Of a stretch of 37,187 nucleotides of DNA, positions 31,616 to 37,187 are shown piece after piece. Under the pieces are notes generated by a model, which was not told the origin of the DNA, did not search any database, and was given only the letters and a program-made list of their open reading frames with translations. Position 1 is the stretch's first letter. Each line of letters opens with the position of its first letter. The DNA is from CAZAKZ01 sp964485695 (GTDB lineage Bacteria > Planctomycetota > JAFGQW01). Location of the stretch: NCBI GenBank assembly GCA_964485695.1, contig CAZAKZ010000044.1, positions 1 to 37,187 on the forward strand. The letters are read 5' to 3'. Made by a program: the position numbers and the translations under genes.

Positions 31616-34600
31616 TAGGGAACGGCGGTACTGGCCCCCCACCTCGTACAGGGCGTGGGTGATCTGGCCCAGACTGGCCACCCGGACCGTCTTCATGAGT
31701 TCCGCGAAGATATTGCCCCCCGTGAGTGCCGTCCGGGTCAGGGCTTCGAGAGCCGCCCGGGTTCGGGGGCCGTGGTCGGCATGGAACGCCTCGAGGCGCC
31801 CGATCTGGTCCTCCTTCTCCTCGGACGTGGCCCGGGCCAGCTCCGTGACGGGGGGGGAATAGTCCTCGGCCAGGGTTTTCGGATCCAGGTAGGTGTTGAC
31901 GCCGACAATGGGCAGATCTCCGGAGTCCTTCAACATCTCGTACTTGATGCTCTCGTCCTGGATCTTCCCGCGCTGATAGCTGAACTCCATGGAACCCAGC
32001 ACCCCGCCCCGCTCGGTGAGGCGATCGAACTCGGCCAGCACCGCCTCTTCCACCAGATCCGTGAGTTCATTGATGATGTAACTGCCCTGAAGGGAGTTCT
32101 GGTTCTTGGCCAGGCCGAACTCCTGGAGAATGATGTACTGGATGGCCATGGCCCGGCGGACACTCTCCTCGGTGGGTGTGGTGATGGCCTCGTCGTAGGA
32201 GTTGGTATGGAGGCTGTTGCAGTTGTCGTAGATGGCCATCAATCCCTGGAGGGTGGTGCGGATGTCGTTGAAATCGATATCCTGGGCGTGGAGCGACCGG
32301 CCCGAGGTCTGGATGTGGTACTTGAACTTCTGGCTCCGGGTTTGGGCGCCGTAGAGCTCGCGCATGGCCACGGACCAGATGCGGCGCGCCACCCGGCCAA
32401 TGACCGAGTATTCCGCATCCAGGCCGTTGGAGAAGAAAAAGCTCAGGTTCGGGGCGAAGTCGTCGATCTTCATGCCCCGGCTGAGATAGTACTCCACGTA
32501 GGTGAATCCGTTGGCCAGGGTGAAGGCCAGCTGGGTGATGGGATTGGCACCCGCCTCTGCGATGTGGTAGCCGGAAATGCTCACCGAGTAGAAGTTCCGC
32601 ACCTTGTTCTGGGAGAAGAACGCGGCCACGTCCCCCATCATGCGGAGGGCGAATTCGATGGAGAAGATACAGGTGTTCTGCGCCTGGTCCTCCTTCAGGA
32701 TGTCGGCCTGGACCGTACCGCGCACCCGCTGCAGGGTCTCCGACCGGATCCGCTCGAGGTCCTCTACACCGGGCGCCTTGCCCTCTTTTTGCCGGAACCG
32801 GTCCACCTGCTGATCGACGGCGGCGTTCATGAACATGGCCAGGACAATGGGGCCCGGCCCGTTGATGGTCATGGATACGCTGGTCTTGGAATCCAGAAGG
32901 TCGAATCCCTTCATCAGGGTACGCATGTCCGCCAGGGTGGCGATGCTGACGCCGCCCTCGCCGATCTTCCCGAAGATGTCGGGCCGGTGCGCCGGGTCCT
33001 CGCCGTAGAGGGTCACGGAATCAAAGGCCACGCTCATGCGCTTGGCCTCGTCGTTTCGGGTCAAGTAGTGGAACCGACTGTTGGTCCGGCCCGGCCCGCC
33101 CTCGCCGGCGAACTGCCGCTTGGGGTCCTCTCCCTTGCGCTTGAAGGGAAACACCCCGGCCGTGAACGGGAAGTAGCCGGGCAGGTTCTCCAGGGCCCGG
33201 AACCGGAGGATCTCTCCGGCATCCCCGGTCTCCGGCAGGGCAATGAGCGGGACCCGGCTGCCCGACAGGCTGGTGAAGTAGTTGGCCTCCTCGTAGGTGC
33301 ACCCGCGCACTTCGTAGCTTTGAGACTCTTCCCTGTATGCATGGGCCACCTCGGGCCAGGTCCGGATGAGGTCCCGGTGCTCCGGATCCTGGCGGGCCTT
33401 CAGGGCCTCCTCGAGGTTCTTCACCGCTTCCAGAGCCGGTCTGGATCCGTCTGATTGCTCCAGTTCGGCGCCCGTGGTTTCAGCGGCCTGGACCCGGCGG
33501 GCCAGGTCGATGGCCTCTCCCACTTTCGTATGGTATCCGCGCACTGTGGCCGCGATATCCGAGAGATACCGGATCCGATCCGGGGGAATGATGGTCCGGC
33601 GCTCGGTGACCACCGGCTTCAAGGGATAGCCGAGAGAGGATTCGAACGGGTATCCGGTGTCCGGGGCGTCCGTCTTCAGGGTGTTCAGGGCCTGGAGGAG
33701 CCCCCCGTAGAGGGCGTTCACTCCGGCATCGTTGAACTGGGCGGCGATGGTGGGATAGACCGGGAGATCCTCGTCCAGGACATTCCAGTCCCCCAGGTTC
33801 CGCCGCACCTGTTTCTGGATGTCCCGGAGGGCATCCAGGGCCCCGCGTCGCTCGAACTTGTTCAGGACCACGAAGTCGGCGTGGTCGAGCATTTCGATCT
33901 TCTCGAGCTGCGAGGGCGCGCCGTAGTCCGGCGTCATCACGTAGATGCTGAGGTCGGAAACCTCGGTGATGGCGGAGCTGGCCTGGCCGATACCGCTCGT
34001 CTCCAGCAGCACCAGGTCGAAACCGGCGGCGCGCACCACCCGGATGGCGTCGTGGATGGCCGCCGAGATCTCGAGGCTGCTCCCACGGGTGGCGAAGGAC
34101 CGCATGTAGGCCCGCGGATTCTGGAGCGCGTTCATGCGGATGCGGTCCCCGAGGAGAGCGCCGCCGGTGCGCTTGCGGGTGGGATCCACGCACAGCACCG
34201 CCACGTGCTTGTCGGTGAAGTCCTTCAGGAACCGGCGCACCAGTTCGTCCAGGAGGCTTGACTTCCCGGCGCCGCCGGTGCCGGTGAAGCCGACCACGGG
34301 GGCCAAGTTCTTCCCGGCAGGGCAGGCCTTCAGTACGGCCTCCATGGCGCTGCGGGCCCCCTCGTTGCCCTCGGCCGCTGCCTCGGCCAGGGTCATGAGG
34401 CGGGCGACGTCCAGGGGATTCCGGGCCGCCAGGCGGGCCGCGTCGGCCTCGGGGCCCTGGGTCAGTGGATCGTGGTCGCACGACTCGACCATGTGATTGA
34501 TGATGCCCTGGAGGCCCAGGCGCTGGCCGTCCTCGGGGGAGTAGATCTTCGTCACACCCCTGGACTCGAGGTCCGCGACCTCCTCGGGCACGATGACCCC

Positions 34601-34915
34601 GCCCCCGCCCCCGAATACTTTGATGTGCGACGCCCCCCTCTCCTCCAGGAGCTGGACCATGTAGGTGAAGAACTCGATGTGGCCGCCCTGGTACGAGCTG
34701 ACCCCGATACCCTGGGCGTCTTCCTCCACTGCGGCGTCCACAATGGCCTGGGCCGTCTGGTTGTGGCCGAGGTGCACCACCTCGGTGCCGGTGCTCTGAA
34801 GGATGCGACGCATGATGTTGATGCTGGCATCGTGGCCGTCGAAGAGCGAAGTGGAAGTCACGAACCGGATGTGGTTCCGGGGCTTGTAGGGTTCAGTCAC
34901 TCGGGACGCATGCAA
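31613..34915 (-). CDS. icmF: Fused isobutyryl-CoA mutase (IcmF)
   Basis: The 1100-residue, B12-dependent enzyme interconverts isobutyryl-CoA and n-butyryl-CoA (valine, branched-chain and fatty acid metabolism). Order: B12-binding domain (LFDGHDASINIMRRILQSTGTEVVHLG; lower-ligand His28), then a MeaB-like G-protein chaperone domain with P-loop GFTGTGGAGKSS (~210-220), CVDPTRKRTGGALLGDRIRMN, ETSGIGQ and NKFERRGALDAL (~350, NKxE at the base-recognition motif). The mutase barrel (~560-1090) contains TAGVFPFKRKGEDPKRQFAGEGGPGRTNSRFHYL, AFDSVTLYGEDP and SVSMTINGPGPIVLAMFMNAAVDQQ. This domain order is diagnostic of IcmF rather than methylmalonyl-CoA mutase. It is full length. A promoter is visible at 34999-35027. 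Three 13-bp tandem units start at its stop codon. Confidence 0.96.
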   Translation of the reverse strand: MHASRVTEPYKPRNHIRFVTSTSLFDGHDASINIMRRILQSTGTEVVHLGHNQTAQAIVDAAVEEDAQGIGVSSYQGGHIEFFTYMVQLLEERGASHIKVFGGGGGVIVPEEVADLESRGVTKIYSPEDGQRLGLQGIINHMVESCDHDPLTQGPEADAARLAARNPLDVARLMTLAEAAAEGNEGARSAMEAVLKACPAGKNLAPVVGFTGTGGAGKSSLLDELVRRFLKDFTDKHVAVLCVDPTRKRTGGALLGDRIRMNALQNPRAYMRSFATRGSSLEISAAIHDAIRVVRAAGFDLVLLETSGIGQASSAITEVSDLSIYVMTPDYGAPSQLEKIEMLDHADFVVLNKFERRGALDALRDIQKQVRRNLGDWNVLDEDLPVYPTIAAQFNDAGVNALYGGLLQALNTLKTDAPDTGYPFESSLGYPLKPVVTERRTIIPPDRIRYLSDIAATVRGYHTKVGEAIDLARRVQAAETTGAELEQSDGSRPALEAVKNLEEALKARQDPEHRDLIRTWPEVAHAYREESQSYEVRGCTYEEANYFTSLSGSRVPLIALPETGDAGEILRFRALENLPGYFPFTAGVFPFKRKGEDPKRQFAGEGGPGRTNSRFHYLTRNDEAKRMSVAFDSVTLYGEDPAHRPDIFGKIGEGGVSIATLADMRTLMKGFDLLDSKTSVSMTINGPGPIVLAMFMNAAVDQQVDRFRQKEGKAPGVEDLERIRSETLQRVRGTVQADILKEDQAQNTCIFSIEFALRMMGDVAAFFSQNKVRNFYSVSISGYHIAEAGANPITQLAFTLANGFTYVEYYLSRGMKIDDFAPNLSFFFSNGLDAEYSVIGRVARRIWSVAMRELYGAQTRSQKFKYHIQTSGRSLHAQDIDFNDIRTTLQGLMAIYDNCNSLHTNSYDEAITTPTEESVRRAMAIQYIILQEFGLAKNQNSLQGSYIINELTDLVEEAVLAEFDRLTERGGVLGSMEFSYQRGKIQDESIKYEMLKDSGDLPIVGVNTYLDPKTLAEDYSPPVTELARATSEEKEDQIGRLEAFHADHGPRTRAALEALTRTALTGGNIFAELMKTVRVASLGQITHALYEVGGQYRRSL

Positions 34916-34998
34916 GGGTATTACTCCCGGGATTCGGATTCGGCCGGAGATGCACCGTGAATGTCGGCTCTCGATGCACGGAGAACTTCCTGGAGCCG

Positions 34999-35027
34999 AT
35001 TATAAAGTTTAGAAGTGACGGGGTGAA
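34999..35027 (-). promoter_or_regulatory. Candidate promoter for icmF
   Basis: On the minus strand TTCACC, a 17-nt spacer and a perfect TATAAT (35004-34999) lie about 83 nt upstream of the icmF ATG. Confidence 0.5.
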
Positions 35028-35055
35028 ATCTCAATGTCTTTCAAGGATGGGTCTT

Positions 35056-37020
35056 TCATGGATGGCGCAGGAGTCCGCCCGGAAGCCCCGCGTAGACGCG
35101 GTCGCTGGTGCCGAGGGCCAGGATCAAGCAGAGAATCCTGGGGGGGAAGATCCCCGTGTGGAGAGGGGCCCAACCGCGGCCGACGTCGGGACTGGCATAG
35201 AGGCCCACGCCGGGCACCGACACCACGGTCCGACCCCGGCGGCCGGGATCCGTGCGGGGGTCCAGGACGAGGTGCTCGGCGGACAGGGGTGCCGGTAGCC
35301 CCTTGGAGGAGGGCCGCCACGTCAGTCCGCTGTCCTCCGACCGGTAGATCCCCCCGTCCCGGGCCGAAAGGAGCAGCAGAGCCGGGTCCCGGGCATCCAC
35401 GGCAATACGCTCGTAGCCCCGGTCTCGGTCCAGCCCTACCACGCCGAGGTTCCACGATGTGCCTGTGTTCCGGCTGTAGAGGACGCCCCGGTCCCCGCGC
35501 ACCGCGTAGACGAACTTGCTCTCCGTCGGATCCACGGCCACGTCCCGCAGGTTCATCAGGTCCGGACCCACGGCCACCAGGGTGAAGGTCGAGCCGCCGT
35601 TTTCAGACCGGTAGACCCCGGCCTCTCCCACGGCCAGGACCAGACTGTACGAACCCTGGGAGGCGTGAACGGCCAGGGCTCGCACCGAACCCGCACCCTG
35701 GGAGGCGCGCCACTGACCGCCGCCGTCTTCGGTGAAGAAGACACCGCCGTCCGTGGCTGCCAGAACCCGCTTGTCGTCCCGGGGATCGATCCACAGGTCG
35801 TGAACGATGCGACCGCTGCCCCTGAGGGTGCTGGAAACGTTCTCCCACGTGCTGCCGCCGTCTACACTGCGCCAGATCCGACCGGGCGTGCCCAGGTAGA
35901 CCCTGTCGGCCCGGGAAGGAGAGACGGCCAGGGCCCGCACCGCCACGGCAGCCAGCCCGGTACCGGTGTGGGACCAGGAGATCCCGCCGTTTCGGGACTG
36001 GAAGTAGCCCTCTCCCGCCACGCCGGCATGGAGGATCGGTCCCACCAGGGGGCCCTGGCCCACGACCGCGAAGGGGCCGACGTTCCGGTTGTGCTGCACG
36101 CCGAGGCCGACGTTGATCTCCTCCCAGCGGTTCTGCCCGCCCCGGGCCCGCCACCCGCCCTCCAGGCCGCTCAGGTAGAGATCCTGGGGATTCTCCGGGT
36201 CAAACGCAATCGCCCGCGCCGTGTCCGGGCCCAGCTGGAGGCCGTTTTCAAAACGGTTCCAGGTCTTGCCCTGGTCCGGAGACCGCCACACCCCGTCGGG
36301 CCCCACCGCCAGGATCAACATGGACACCCGAGGATGCACGAGGATCGAGTGCAGGTCCAGGGAGGAACCCAGGCCCGTCCACGAGTCTCCCCTGTTCCTG
36401 GAGAAAAACACGCCGGAGTCCGTGGCCGCGTAGATCTCCGAGGGATTCTGGACGTCCACCATCAGGTCGTTCACCCGGGAGGTGGTCAGGCCCAGCACCT
36501 TGAGGACCCACGTTCCACCGCCGTCCGCGGACCGGTAGACCCCCCTGCCCGCAAGGCCCAGATAGAGGGTCATGGGCCGGGTCGGATCCACGGCCAGGGC
36601 TGTCACGTGGCGGTCCGGCGTGCCCGGGGGCAGGTCGCCGTTTCGGGGGGAGAAGGTCGAGCCGCCGTCCACGCTCCAGTGGAGTCCTCCCCGACGCGTG
36701 GCCGCGTACACGGTGCCGGGACTCGACGGGTGGAACTGGATCCGGAGGATCTCCTCACCCGCCAGGCGCCTCCCCACCCGGGCCCAGGTCGATCCGCTGT
36801 CCGTGGACCGGAACAGGCCGCCGTGGGTGCCGGCCAGCAGGAAGGCGGAATCCGCGGGATGGACGGCCAGGGCCGTCAGGGTGCCCCCGCCCTGGGGCTT
36901 CAAGAAGGCCCAGAGACTCGCGCCACCCCCGCCCCCGCGACCCCTGCAGCCCGAGACCAGGAATGCCCCGGCCAGGGCCAGGATTACAAGACCGATGGAA
37001 AGGAGAATCACACGCTGCAC
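35056..37020 (-). CDS. Asp-box (BNR) repeat lipoprotein, beta-propeller
   Basis: The 654-residue protein has a lipoprotein signal MQRVILLSIGLVILALAGAFLVSGC with Cys25 as lipidation site, then a glycine-rich linker. At least twelve Asp-box motifs (S-x-[DN]-x-G-x-[ST]-[WF]) follow: STDSGSTW, SVDGGSTF, SADGGGTW, SRNRGDSW, SPDQGKTW, SRNGGISW, SVDGGSTW, TEDGGGQW, SENGGSTF, SRNTGTSW, SEDSGLTW and SPDVGRGW. Between them recur strands such as ALAVHPADSAFLLAGTHGGLFRS. This is the sortilin/VPS10 or Ycf48-like propeller build, likely one large or two smaller propellers on the cell surface. No catalytic residues were assigned. The start is GTG with GGAG nine bases upstream. Confidence 0.88.
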   Translation of the reverse strand: MQRVILLSIGLVILALAGAFLVSGCRGRGGGGGASLWAFLKPQGGGTLTALAVHPADSAFLLAGTHGGLFRSTDSGSTWARVGRRLAGEEILRIQFHPSSPGTVYAATRRGGLHWSVDGGSTFSPRNGDLPPGTPDRHVTALAVDPTRPMTLYLGLAGRGVYRSADGGGTWVLKVLGLTTSRVNDLMVDVQNPSEIYAATDSGVFFSRNRGDSWTGLGSSLDLHSILVHPRVSMLILAVGPDGVWRSPDQGKTWNRFENGLQLGPDTARAIAFDPENPQDLYLSGLEGGWRARGGQNRWEEINVGLGVQHNRNVGPFAVVGQGPLVGPILHAGVAGEGYFQSRNGGISWSHTGTGLAAVAVRALAVSPSRADRVYLGTPGRIWRSVDGGSTWENVSSTLRGSGRIVHDLWIDPRDDKRVLAATDGGVFFTEDGGGQWRASQGAGSVRALAVHASQGSYSLVLAVGEAGVYRSENGGSTFTLVAVGPDLMNLRDVAVDPTESKFVYAVRGDRGVLYSRNTGTSWNLGVVGLDRDRGYERIAVDARDPALLLLSARDGGIYRSEDSGLTWRPSSKGLPAPLSAEHLVLDPRTDPGRRGRTVVSVPGVGLYASPDVGRGWAPLHTGIFPPRILCLILALGTSDRVYAGLPGGLLRHP

Positions 37021-37058
37021 GGTCAGGACTCCACTAAATACAAGCCGAGAAACCGGAC

Positions 37059-37088
37059 ATCATACCCGGCTGCAAGGGCTCAGGACAA
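37059..37088 (-). promoter_or_regulatory. Candidate promoter for the Asp-box lipoprotein
   Basis: On the minus strand TTGTCC, an 18-nt spacer and TATGAT lie 38 nt upstream of the GTG start. Repeat copy C begins just upstream. Confidence 0.45.
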
Positions 37089-37094
37089 TATCCT

Positions 37095-37134
37095 CATCAG
37101 CGCAAAATGAGTGCGCTAGCGCTCAAAAAACCAG
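37095..37134 (+). repeat. Hairpin repeat partial copy C (right half)
   Basis: Positions 37095-37128 match the stem-loop 2 half of copy B (CATCAG..AAAATGAG..GCGCTCAAAA) at 29/34 bases. The following AACCAG matches AACCTG of copy A. The left half is missing. The hairpin is TGAGTGCGC-TA-GCGCTCA with one bulge. Confidence 0.7.
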
Positions 37135-37142
37135 TAATTCAT

Positions 37143-37170
37143 CCTCCGGCAGAGCCGGAGGCTTTATATT
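37143..37170 (+). terminator. Hairpin with T-rich tail at the window end
   Basis: CCTCCGGC-aga-GCCGGAGG is a perfect 8-bp stem followed by CTTTATATT, the most intrinsic-terminator-like element in the window. A second small stem, CCGCT-caa-AGCG (37176-37187), runs off the edge. It could be the end of a gene or mobile element lying beyond the window. Confidence 0.6.
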
Positions 37171-37187
37171 GTGAACCGCTCAAAGCG

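Noticed and set aside
31655..33454. 599-residue open frame opposite icmF
   Set aside because: Antisense shadow; the icmF frame carries complete catalytic domains.
1..37187. CRISPR arrays, rRNA genes, prophage
   Set aside because: No regularly spaced direct repeats, no rRNA signature and no phage structural or integrase genes were seen.

Overview
The window is high-G+C bacterial chromosomal DNA, densely coding. It carries core translation and RNA genes (ileS, an archaeal/eukaryotic-type pheST pair, pcnB, two tRNAs), a Ski2-like helicase, a fused isobutyryl-CoA mutase (icmF), a GH31 alpha-glucosidase and many secreted or membrane-anchored proteins. Archaeal-type PheRS, a Ski2/HelY-like helicase, IcmF, MFS-fused spermidine-synthase-like proteins and secreted proteins sharing a C-terminal beta-rich module fit best with an uncultured Planctomycetota or a related deep lineage. 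That assignment is inference; no rRNA is present to confirm it.

Layout. 1-423 is the 3' end of an IS91-family transposase, followed by a non-coding stretch with an inverted repeat. 858-5873 (minus) holds a coupled pair (regulatory-like-domain protein and GT-C-like membrane protein), repeat copy A, and the helicase. 6206-7474 (plus) holds a membrane TPR-type protein, tRNA-Ala(CGC) and tRNA-Arg(CCG). 7554-12750 (minus) is pcnB and ileS. A degenerate YchF/OLA1-like protein lies at 12979-14028 (plus). 14207-17059 (minus) has an MFS-spermidine-synthase-like protein and a secreted beta-helix protein. A GH31 enzyme is at 17264-19603 (plus), a small P-loop ATPase at 19693-20409 (minus), pheS-pheT at 20608-24050 (plus), and a secreted protein at 24297-25295 (plus). 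25589-27878 (minus) is an overlapping glycosyltransferase/deacetylase pair. 28124-30112 (plus) is an M61-type peptidase homologue that has lost its zinc ligands; it overlaps tail-to-tail with a membrane-anchored beta-domain protein (30088-31452, minus). icmF (31613-34915) and an Asp-box lipoprotein (35056-37020) follow on the minus strand.

The most novel signal is a dispersed hairpin repeat. Two full 105-bp copies (2842-2946 and 14091-14195) align without gaps in opposite orientation at 80/105 positions. They end in GATTTCATG/CATGAAATC-type inverted repeats, each contain two TGAGCG..CGCTCA hairpins, and show outer stem bases that differ between copies yet still pair. At least three partial copies lie at 9079, 19647 and 37095. 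Four of the five sit within about 12 bp of, or over, a stop codon, which suggests a 3'-end element.

Other points of interest are a four-cysteine zinc-ribbon insert in PheT, a ~110-residue insert just after the IleRS KMSKS-like loop, the catalytically dead M61 homologue, the YchF relative lacking its G-motifs, and perfect tandem repeats over the stop codons of icmF (3 x 13 bp, giving a TAG in all three frames) and pcnB (2 x 14 bp).
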